From positions 1 to 7,023 of the forward strand of contig PXSC01000159.1 of the NCBI GenBank assembly GCA_003023535.1: a stretch of DNA of 7,023 nucleotides, read 5' to 3'. The translations under genes and the position numbers were made by a program. The DNA is from Halobacteriales archaeon QS_9_70_65. Its GTDB lineage: Archaea > Halobacteriota > Halobacteria > Halobacteriales > Haloarculaceae. The notes below the pieces were generated by a model, which did no database searches, was not told the DNA's origin, and saw nothing but the letters and a program-made list of their open reading frames with translations. Positions 1-5,251 of this stretch are shown in pieces (the stretch's first letter is position 1; the number at the start of each line of letters is the position of its first letter).

Positions 1-140
1 TCGACGTCCTCCTGCGAGCGGGAGGTGACGACGACGTTCGCCCCCTCGTCGGCGAACCGCTTTGCGGTCACCTCGCCGATGCCCTGGCTCGAGCCGGTGA
101 TCACCGCGGTCTTGCCCGCGACGCTGTACTGGCTCAGCAC
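1..140 (-). CDS. SDR-family NAD(P)-dependent oxidoreductase, N-terminal part (runs off the left edge)
   Basis: Reading leftwards from a GTG at 140-138 gives about 46 residues that open a Rossmann fold. A short lead (MLSQYSVAGKTAVITG) is followed by the glycine-rich cofactor loop TGSSQGIG (TGxxxGIG), an alpha-helix (FADEGA) and a second strand VVVTSRS. This is the N-terminus of a classical short-chain dehydrogenase/reductase. The Arg after the second strand (TSRS) suggests NADP(H), which is inference. The catalytic Ser-Tyr-Lys lies outside the window, so substrate and exact family cannot be told. The GTG is chosen because an in-frame TGA lies just upstream (149-147) and the fold begins at once. 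It is divergently transcribed from the MBL hydrolase at 309. A second SDR gene lies at 2016, so the neighbourhood has two oxidoreductases, in keeping with hydroxyacyl or alcohol metabolism. Confidence 0.88.
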   Translation of the reverse strand, partial: MLSQYSVAGKTAVITGSSQGIGEVTAKRFADEGANVVVTSRSQEDV

Positions 141-308
141 CGCCGCTCACGCGCCTCGACGACGCCCGTGGATACAGGTACCATACCCCGACGTTTCGGG
201 TCGGCGCTCATAAAGGTAGCCACGGCCGCCGGGTACTGAACAATGGAAGGCAAGAGGCGGCCGCGGTAAAACGAAGTCTTATGTCTCGGGGACGTCACCT
301 TCCGGCGA
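141..308. promoter_or_regulatory. Divergent promoter region between the SDR and MBL genes
   Basis: For the plus-strand MBL gene, a TATA-like CTTATG at 278-283 is centred 28 bases before the ATG at 309, so the transcript is probably leaderless. For the minus-strand SDR gene, CTTTATG (215 down to 209) would place transcription near 184, leaving a leader of about 44 bases; a weaker TGTATC near 177-172 is an alternative. Between the two boxes lies an inverted repeat with 8-bp perfect arms, CGGCCGCC at 223-230 and GGCGGCCG at 256-263, spaced by 25 bases. No gene is seen here. Confidence 0.6.
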
Positions 309-1271
309 ATGAAGTCTCGGAGCGAACAGGGCCGCGTCCACCGGCTCGCCTTCGACGTCGACTGGCCGCCCGGCCACGTCGCCTGCTATCTGGCGGACGG
401 CCCGGAGCCGATCCTCGTCGACGCCGCGACGCCGGACCGCGAGGCGGCCTTCCGCGACCGGCTGGCCGACCTCGATTTCGACCCCGGCGACGTCGAACAC
501 GTCATCGTCACCCATCCCCACGTCGACCACATCGGCCAGGTGCCGACGGTGCTGGCCGAGGGCGACCCGACCGTCTACGCGCCGGCGGGCGTTCGCGAAC
601 GGTTCGCCCGCGACCCCGACGACCTGGCGGCCCGGGTCCGGCGCAACTGCGTCGCCGCGGGCTTCCCCGAGGACATGCGGGAAACCGCCGTCGAGATGGC
701 CGTCGACTCCCTGCAGCGGGACTCGGCGCTGCTGAACCCCGACCGCGTGGACGTCTGGCTCGACCCCGGCGAGCGGGCGACCGTCGGCGGCCTCGCCGTC
801 GAGGCGGTGCACGTCCCCGGCCACCAGGCCGACCACCTCGGTTACCGGACCGAAATCGACGGCGAGACCGCTCTGCTGGCCGGCGACGTGGGCATCGAGC
901 CGTTCCGCCCGGTCGTGATGCACGACGGCCTCGACGACGGCCACCGGGAGGCGTTCGACGCCTTCGACGACGCCCTCGACCGGCTGGCGGCCCTCGACGT
1001 CGATCGCGTCTATCCCGGCCACGGCCCCGTCCACGACGACCTCGCGGGGGTCGTCGAGCGGGACCGCCGCAGCCTCGCCGACCGCCTCGAGAATGTCCGC
1101 GACCTCGTCGCCGACGGTCACGCCACCGTGCCGGCAGTCGCGATGGCCCTCGCCGGCGACCGCGACGTCAAGTACCTCGTTCCGGAGACGATGAGCGCGC
1201 TGGCGCACCTCGAGCGGACGGGCGCCGTGACGAGCGAGACCGTCGACGGCGTCCGCCGCTACGACGCGTGA
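309..1271 (+). CDS. MBL-fold metallo-hydrolase (LACTB2/glyoxalase-II-like)
   Basis: A 320-residue metallo-beta-lactamase-fold hydrolase, probably cytoplasmic since no signal peptide is seen. The zinc-binding set is complete: THPHVDH (H69, H71, D73, H74), H172 in PGHQADH, D193 in LAGD and H238 in YPGHGP. These give the two-metal site used by glyoxalase II, LACTB2 and related esterases or nucleases. The C-terminal part (about 250-320, with VPAVAMAL and a helix-turn-beta ending in ERTGAVTSE) resembles the small helical/winged domain that follows the MBL core in LACTB2-like proteins. The substrate is not evident; thioester or ester hydrolysis is plausible beside acyl-CoA genes but is inference. 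ATG 309 is chosen because a TATA-like box lies 28 bases upstream. A longer ORF from an ATG at 281 is in another frame and is a GC shadow until the HAD gene begins. The stop overlaps the HAD start, so the two are probably co-transcribed and translationally coupled. Confidence 0.92.
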   Translation: MKSRSEQGRVHRLAFDVDWPPGHVACYLADGPEPILVDAATPDREAAFRDRLADLDFDPGDVEHVIVTHPHVDHIGQVPTVLAEGDPTVYAPAGVRERFARDPDDLAARVRRNCVAAGFPEDMRETAVEMAVDSLQRDSALLNPDRVDVWLDPGERATVGGLAVEAVHVPGHQADHLGYRTEIDGETALLAGDVGIEPFRPVVMHDGLDDGHREAFDAFDDALDRLAALDVDRVYPGHGPVHDDLAGVVERDRRSLADRLENVRDLVADGHATVPAVAMALAGDRDVKYLVPETMSALAHLERTGAVTSETVDGVRRYDA

Positions 1272-1957
1272 GCAACCCTCACTACGAGGCCGTCCTGTGG
1301 GACATCGGGGGCGTGCTGGTCGAGTTGGCGTCGGTCCGGGCGGGCTACGCCGCCTTCGTCGCCGAGCTCGCCGACGCCCACGACCTCGACCGCGAGGCCG
1401 CACTCGCAACCTGGCGGGAGACCCTCGGCGAGCACTTCCGCGGCCGCGAGGGAACGGCGTACCGGCCCGCCCGCGAGGGCTACCGGACGGCGACGGCGGC
1501 GCTGTTCGACGGCGACCCGCCGGACGGCTGGGAGCGGACCTTCGAGCGGGCGGCCGGTGCCGCCCTCCGGCCGGTCGACGGCGCCGTTGAAACCGTCGAG
1601 CGGCTCGCGGACCGCGACGTCGCACAGGCGATCGTCTCCGACATCGACACCCGGGAGGCCGAAAACGCCCTGGCGACGCTCGGCGTCCGGGACCGGATGG
1701 CCCACGTCACCACCTCCGAGGCGGTCGGCTTCACCAAGCCCGACGAGCGGATGTTCCGGGACGCCCTCACGGCGCTGGACGTCGCGCCAGATGCGGCGCT
1801 GATGGTCGGCGACCGCTACGAGCACGACGTCGCCGGCGCCGCCGCGGTCGGGATCGACGCCGCCGCCTTCGGCGCCGACGCCCGGGGGCCGGCGGCGACC
1901 CACGAACTCGACGACCTCCGGGACCTGCCCGATATCGTGGCGGGCCGGGGGGCCTGA
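1268..1957 (+). CDS. HAD-superfamily hydrolase (subfamily IA-like)
   Basis: A 229-residue HAD phosphatase-like protein beginning at GTG 1268, whose GTGA overlaps the MBL stop TGA by four bases, a sign of translational coupling. Motif I is WDIGGVL, with nucleophile D12 and Gly instead of Asp at D+2. Motif II is IVSDID (S124). Motif III is FTKPDERMF (K157). Motif IV is VGDRYEHDVAGA (D182, D187). The region 25-105 between motifs I and II is the helical cap of class C1. D+2 = Gly occurs in several HAD-IA groups with FDxGGV or FDxGNV motifs, including the HAD domain of animal ACAD10 and YihX-type phosphatases. Such proteins can still form the phospho-aspartate, but the general acid differs. The substrate is unknown. 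Proximity to an APH kinase and an ACAD makes a role in phosphorylated acyl intermediates possible; that is inference only. Confidence 0.9.
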   Translation: MSNPHYEAVLWDIGGVLVELASVRAGYAAFVAELADAHDLDREAALATWRETLGEHFRGREGTAYRPAREGYRTATAALFDGDPPDGWERTFERAAGAALRPVDGAVETVERLADRDVAQAIVSDIDTREAENALATLGVRDRMAHVTTSEAVGFTKPDERMFRDALTALDVAPDAALMVGDRYEHDVAGAAAVGIDAAAFGADARGPAATHELDDLRDLPDIVAGRGA

Positions 1958-1983
1958 ACCGCCCGCCCATCGTCGTCGGAACG

Positions 1984-1989
1984 CTTAAC
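1984..1989 (+). promoter_or_regulatory. TATA-like box of the second SDR gene
   Basis: CTTAAC is centred about 29 bases before the ATG at 2016 and lies in the 58-base gap after the HAD stop. The spacing predicts a leaderless transcript starting at or next to the ATG. The SDR gene therefore seems to have its own promoter rather than depend on the MBL-HAD unit. Confidence 0.55.
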
Positions 1990-2015
1990 GGCCGACCAAC
2001 GAACATCCCCCCACG

Positions 2016-2805
2016 ATGGACCTTGGACTCGACGACAGGACCGCGCTCGTGACGGGCGGGGCCGGACGCATCGGAAGCGAGGACTGCCGCGTGCTCGCCG
2101 CGGAGGGCGCCGAGGTGATCGTTCTCGACGTGGCGCTGGAGAAGGCCGAAAACGTCGTCAGCGAGGTCGAGACGGACCTCGACGGCACCGCCCACGCCGT
2201 CGAGTGCGATCTCACCGACCGCGAGGACGTCGCCGACACCGTCGCCGCCATCGAGGCGGAGACCGGCGGCGTCGACGTGCTGGTGAACAACGCCGGCATG
2301 GTCGACGCCCGCGACAGAATCGAGGACTTCGACGACGACACCTGGGACCGCGACCTCTCGGTGAACCTGACGGGCGCCTACAACGTCACCCGCGAGGTCT
2401 ACCCCCGGATGAAGGAACGCGAGTGGGGCCGCATCATCAGCATGTCCTCGATGGCCGGCTGGCAGGGCGGCTTCGGCCAGCTGTCGTACGCGGCGACGAA
2501 GGCCGGGCTCATCGGCTTCGGCAAGACCCTCGCCTTGGAGGGCGCCCAGCACGGCGTCACCTCCAACGTCATCGCGCCCAGCATCGTCGTCGACCAGCTG
2601 GCGGAGCTGCCGATCGACCAGCTCGAGGAGGTCGACGAGCACTTCGCCCGCATCGCGAAGGCGACCCCGATGCGGAAGGATGCGGAAGCTCGGCACCGAG
2701 GCCGACGTCGCCAACCTCGTGGCGTACCTCGCAAGCGAGCAGGCCAGTTACGTCACCGGCCAGGTCATCGGCGTCACCGGCGGTATCGACCTGTTCACGT
2801 TCTGA
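2016..2805 (+). pseudogene. SDR-family oxidoreductase (FabG-like), frameshifted by a 10-bp duplication
   Basis: A classical SDR whose fold is intact up to residue 221. It has the cofactor loop TGGAGRIG (13-20), acidic D38 after strand 2 (favouring NAD over NADP), D65, NNAG (91-94) and the catalytic tetrad N117, S145, Y158, K162 (YAATK). After TPMRK the reading frame breaks: GATGCGGAAG occurs twice in tandem (2669-2678 and 2679-2688). Removing one copy restores a normal SDR C-terminus (LGTEADVANLVAYLAS, then YVTGQVIGVTGG, ending LFTF) with a stop at 2803-2805, for 259 residues, the usual SDR length. As given, the frame instead runs into an Arg-rich stretch and on into the DUF502 gene, losing the last helix and the conserved GQ-xx-xxxGG end. 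The family acts on hydroxy/keto groups, such as 3-hydroxyacyl-CoA or -ACP. The duplication could be a real null or slippage allele, or an assembly artefact. Confidence 0.85.
2669..2688 (+). repeat. Perfect 10-bp tandem duplication that breaks the SDR gene
   Basis: Two directly adjacent copies of GATGCGGAAG. One copy encodes the normal family sequence (P-M-R-K); the second adds 10 bases and shifts the frame by +1. A duplication of this size is typical of replication slippage and can revert by losing one unit. Confidence 0.95.
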
Positions 2806-2833
2806 TTCCGACGGCGGACGAGCCGAGGACAGA

Positions 2834-2839
2834 TTATTA
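2834..2839 (+). promoter_or_regulatory. TATA-like box of the DUF502 gene
   Basis: TTATTA is the only AT-rich patch in the gap after the SDR gene and is centred 28 bases before the ATG at 2865. This predicts a leaderless transcript and independent expression of the membrane protein. Confidence 0.6.
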
Positions 2840-2864
2840 CCGGCGGCGGCCGCCAGATCCACGT

Positions 2865-3563
2865 ATGAGTGGGGCGTTACCCTCCGAACGGTCCCCGGCG
2901 GAGCGGCTCAAGAGCTACTTCGTGACCGGCGCGGTGCTCGTGATTCCGGCGCTGCTGACGGTCGGCATCGCGGCCTTCGTCTTCCAGTTCCTCTCGGGCT
3001 ACCTCGCGCCGGTGGCCTCGAAAATCGGTGGGGTCGTCGGCGTCAAGGGGGTCCCCGCGGACCTGCTGACCCTCCTTCTGGCACTGGCGGTCGTCGGGCT
3101 GCTCGGGGCGGCCGTCGAGACGCTGCCGTACGGCTCGACGGCGGCGGACCTCTTCCACCGGGCCGTCGAGTCGATTCCGGGCGTCGGCAACGTCTACGGC
3201 GGCTTCCGGGAGATGAGCGAGACCGTCGCCGACGGCGAGGAGAGCTTCCGGGACGTGAAGCTCGTCGAGTACCCCAGCGAGGGCTCCTACACGATGGCCT
3301 TCGTCACCGCCGACGCCCCGGAGTACCTCGAGCAGAGCGTCGACCACGCCGAGGAGGGGATGATGAGCCTCTTCCTCCCGATGGGTCCCAACCCCGTGAT
3401 GGGCGGGTTCGTCATCTACGTCTCCCGCGACCGAGTCCACGACATCGACATCGGCGTCGAAGAGGGGCTGCAGGCCATCATCACCAGCGGCGTGACGATA
3501 AGTGACGACGGCGACGAGCCGGACATCGGCGGGCGGATGCGCGAACGCATCGAGGAGGCCTGA
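2865..3563 (+). CDS. DUF502 family membrane protein
   Basis: A 232-residue integral membrane protein of the DUF502 family, present in bacteria and haloarchaea with no firmly established biochemical role. Two hydrophobic segments, about 18-43 and 65-84, are followed by a soluble C-terminal half. Family marks are clear: ESIPGVGNVYGGF (102-114), VKLVEYPSEGSYTMAFVT (131-148), LFLPMGPNPVMGGFVIYV (169-186) and a DIDIGVEEGLQAIITSGV region (193-210) with the near-invariant EE. Length and order of motifs are normal, so the gene looks intact. The ATG at 2865 fits both the TATA box and the family N-terminus (AERLKSYFVTGAVLVIPALLT). The frameshifted SDR frame happens to be the same frame and open into this gene, but the arginine-rich link between them argues against a real fusion protein. 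It probably has no direct link to the metabolic genes. Confidence 0.92.
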   Translation: MSGALPSERSPAERLKSYFVTGAVLVIPALLTVGIAAFVFQFLSGYLAPVASKIGGVVGVKGVPADLLTLLLALAVVGLLGAAVETLPYGSTAADLFHRAVESIPGVGNVYGGFREMSETVADGEESFRDVKLVEYPSEGSYTMAFVTADAPEYLEQSVDHAEEGMMSLFLPMGPNPVMGGFVIYVSRDRVHDIDIGVEEGLQAIITSGVTISDDGDEPDIGGRMRERIEEA

Positions 3564-3593
3564 TTCGGGACTCGACGACGTGCACGAGGAGAT

Positions 3594-3764
3594 ATGTATT
3601 TTGACGAATCAGTACGCACTGTAAACAATGCCCTCTTCACTAACACGCGTAGATGGCTATCAGTCCTCGGTAGCATCCGCCGAGCGGGGCGTTCGAAGAA
3701 TGCCCCCGAGGCGGTTCTCGCTGACGAGGCCGAAGGCCGAGTCAGCGTAGCGCGCGCGGACTAA
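3594..3764 (+). CDS. Possible small protein of 56 residues, unrecognised
   Basis: An ORF from ATG 3594 to TAA 3762-3764, preceded by GAGGAG a few bases upstream, which could act as a Shine-Dalgarno site. It begins MYFDESVRTVNNALF, is basic in the middle (TRRW, IRRAGRSKN) and ends with APEAVLADEAEGRVSVARAD. I recognise no family. In its favour are the ribosome-binding-like sequence and a plausible amino-acid mix. Against it, the first half lacks the high third-position GC of the neighbouring genes, the second half coincides with hairpins, and another short frame starts at ATG 3628. It may simply be non-coding sequence or a remnant of an element. Confidence 0.25.
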   Translation: MYFDESVRTVNNALFTNTRRWLSVLGSIRRAGRSKNAPEAVLADEAEGRVSVARAD

Positions 3765-3857
3765 CGCGACGCCGGAGGCGTCGCGGCAGGAGCACGCGCG
3801 CATATTTTCCCCACGTTTTTGCCGCGAGCCGGTGTTCGCCGCCTTCCGGCGGCGAAC
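3677..3857. repeat. Cluster of four hairpins between the convergent DUF502 and ACAD genes
   Basis: Within the gene-poor stretch 3564-3882 I see four inverted repeats in a row. First, 3677-3714 is imperfect: CCGCC pairs GGCGG and GGGGC pairs GCCCC around an 11-base loop. Second, 3719-3747 has CGCTGAC/GTCAGCG, then GA opposite GA, then GGCC/GGCC closing a GAA loop. Third, 3765-3785 has a perfect 9-bp stem CGCGACGCC/GGCGTCGCG with loop GGA. Fourth, 3834-3857 has a perfect 10-bp stem GTTCGCCGCC/GGCGGCGAAC with loop TTCC. The third matches in pattern the palindromes inside the ACAD gene. The part before these hairpins (about 3590-3670) is clearly more AT-rich than the surroundings. The cluster could be a palindromic element, transcript-end structures or part of a non-coding RNA. 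Confidence 0.6.
3805..3820 (+). terminator. Possible T-tract terminator for plus-strand transcription
   Basis: TTTT (3805-3808) and TTTTT (3816-3820) lie close together in otherwise GC-rich DNA. Archaeal RNA polymerase ends transcripts at such U-runs. They sit about 250 bases after the DUF502 stop, and a TTTT at 3599-3602 closer to the gene may serve as well. Confidence 0.35.
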
Positions 3858-3871
3858 CCGCGCTCGCGTGC

Positions 3872-3876
3872 AAAAA
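3872..3876 (-). terminator. T-tract terminator of the ACAD gene
   Basis: On the minus strand TTTTT occurs seven bases after the ACAD stop codon (TGA, 3885-3883), followed by the GTTCGCCGCC hairpin at 3834-3857. A U-run just past the stop is the usual archaeal termination signal. Confidence 0.5.
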
Positions 3877-3882
3877 GTGGTT

Positions 3883-5131
3883 TCAGAACGTAGGGAGGTT
3901 CTCCAGTTCGTCCGCGTGCTCGTCGGCGCCGTCGAAGGCCTCGCGGGCGATGACGCGCTGGTGGACCTCGTCGGCGCCGTCGACGATCCGGAAGGCCCGG
4001 ACGGCCTCGTAGAAGTCCGCCAGCGGCAGGTCCCGGGAGATGCCGGCGCCGCCGCAGCACTGCACCGCCAAGTCGATGGCCTCCGCGGCGACGTTGGCGG
4101 TAAACAGCTTCGACATCGAGACCGGCACGCGGGCCTGGTTGCCGCGGTCGAGTTCCTCGGCGGCGTGTCGCACCATCGTCCGGGCGGCGTGGAGCCGCGT
4201 CTCCGCGTCCGCGATGTCGTACCGGAGGGACTGCTTTTCCGACAGCGTCGAGCCGAACGCCTCCCGGTCGGCCGAGCAGGTTCTCTTCGGGAACCCGGAC
4301 GCCGTCGAAGCGGAACTCGGCGTGGCCGTGGCCGTCGAGGTCCGGCCCCAGGTGCGGGATGTCCCGTACCAGCTCGACGCCGTCGGCATCGGTCGGCACC
4401 AGCAAGATGGACGCGCCCTCGTACGGGTGGACGTCCGGGTCGGTGACGGCCATCACCAGCAGGACGTCGGCGTGGCTTCCCTGTGTGGTCCACCACTTGT
4501 GGCCGTCGATGACGTATTCGTCGCCGTCCCGCGCCGCCCTGGGCGGCGCGGAACTCGTCGAGCTTTGCTCGGCGGTGTCCCGCGTCGCCTCGGGCGACGC
4601 GGGGCTCGCCGGGCTCTCCCCGGTGGCGTCCTGCTGTGCCTCCGGCACTGCAGGGCTCGTCGAGTTCCGCTCGACGGCGTCCTTCTCGGCGGTCGTGGCG
4701 AGCATCTTCGGGTCCGAGCCGCCGCCCTGCCGCGGCTCGGTCATGGCGAACCCCGACCGGATCTCCCCGGCGACCAGCGGCTCTAACCACTCTTCCTTCT
4801 GGCGTTCGGTGCCGACGAGTTCGAGGGTGTGCATGTTGCCCTCGTCGGGGGCGTCGACCCGCATGGCCGCCGCACCGAGCAGCGACCGGCCAGCTTCCTC
4901 GAACAGCGGCAGTACGTCCCGGAGGTCGTAGCCCATGCCGCCGTGGGTTTCGTCGATCTGCGGGCAGTAGAGTTCCCGGCGGCGGGCCTCCTCGCGCAGC
5001 TCCGCGATGACGTCCTCGCCGACCGGGCCGTCGCCCAGGTGGTCGCGTTCGGCCGGGATGACGACCTCGTCGACGAACGCGCGGGCCCGCGCGGCCAGCT
5101 CCGTTGCCGTCGGGGAGTCGTGGTACTTCAT
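3883..5131 (-). pseudogene. Acyl-CoA dehydrogenase (ACAD10/11- or LvaC-like), broken by an internal deletion and frameshift
   Basis: An FAD-dependent acyl-CoA dehydrogenase in two frames. The first part, from ATG 5131, gives 288 residues: N-terminal helical domain (1-120), signature FAMTEP (128-133), the GDEYVIDGHKWW strand pair (203-214) and VRVPEENLLGR (278-288). The C-terminal helical domain continues in another frame from about 4266, starting REAFGSTLSEKQSLRYDIAD, through CCGGAGISRDLPL to RIVDGADEVHQRVIAR (3990-3961), then stop at 3883. The RI-x-DG-x-DEVH end marks the ACAD10/11 and LvaC-like group. The block of about 40 residues that normally joins ENLLGR to SREAFG (including the ARLGPGRIHH-type segment) is missing; the missing length is 3n+2 bases. 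Without it the fold should be destroyed. Residues 150-200 are an extra three-unit repeat not found in the family. The TATA-like TTTACA (5160-5155), 27 bases upstream, supports the start. It is divergent from the APH kinase and may share control with it. Confidence 0.88.
4529..4681 (-). repeat. Three tandem 51-bp units, each with a palindrome, inserted in frame in the ACAD gene
   Basis: Units 4529-4579, 4580-4630 and 4631-4681 repeat with an exact 51-bp period (17 codons). Palindrome centres are at 4540, 4591 and 4642. Stems: CGCGCCGCC/GGCGGCGCG (4530-4550), an 11-bp perfect stem with core CGCGTCGCC/GGCGACGCG (4579-4603), and an 11-bp stem with one mismatch (4630-4654). On the coding strand the 17-residue units are KDAVERNSTSPAVPEAQ, QDATGESPASPASPEAT and RDTAEQSSTSSAPPRAA, placed between the family's ATTAE and RDGDEYVIDG. 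In related ACADs AE is followed almost directly by xGDEY, a surface turn of the middle domain, so 51 residues are extra. The units are Ser/Ala/Pro-rich and should be flexible. Confidence 0.9.
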
Positions 5132-5251
5132 ACCACTGCTTCGTGGCACAGCGATGTAAATGAGGGGTCCGACGACCCCCGGTGGCGGCGGATATATACG
5201 TGTGGCTGGCGCACGGTGGCTTACGATGTTAGTCCGCGGAGCGTGGTGCCG
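5132..5251. promoter_or_regulatory. Divergent promoter region of the ACAD and APH-kinase genes
   Basis: Minus-strand box TTTACA (5160-5155) lies 27 bases from the ACAD ATG. Plus-strand box TATATA (5193-5198) should start transcription near 5222-5226. Between the boxes is a perfect inverted repeat with half-sites GGGGTC (5164-5169) and GACCCC (5174-5179), separated by CGAC. Its position next to both boxes suits an operator that would control both genes together. An ATG at 5226 opens a 9-codon ORF (MLVRGAWCR) whose TGA (5253-5255) overlaps the GTG at 5252 as GTGA. Confidence 0.55.

Noticed and set aside
279..1625. A 448-codon open frame on the minus strand opposite the MBL and HAD genes
   Set aside because: It is a GC shadow: low-complexity Arg/Gly/Val-rich translation with no family motif, while the plus strand holds complete MBL and HAD motif sets.
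281..1957. A single 558-codon gene starting at ATG 281 and including the HAD protein
   Set aside because: The first 329 codons are an Arg/Pro/Gly-rich shadow of the MBL gene; only the part from GTG 1268 has HAD motifs.
2204..3505. A 433-codon plus-strand frame across the SDR and DUF502 genes
   Set aside because: Arg/Gly/His-rich shadow translation that runs through two well-supported genes in other frames.
3564..3882. A complete insertion sequence or tRNA gene in the gene-poor stretch
   Set aside because: No transposase frame, terminal inverted repeats with target duplication, or tRNA cloverleaf could be made out.
4529..4681. CRISPR array
   Set aside because: The units are contiguous and diverged, with no unique spacers, and they are read as codons within the ACAD gene.
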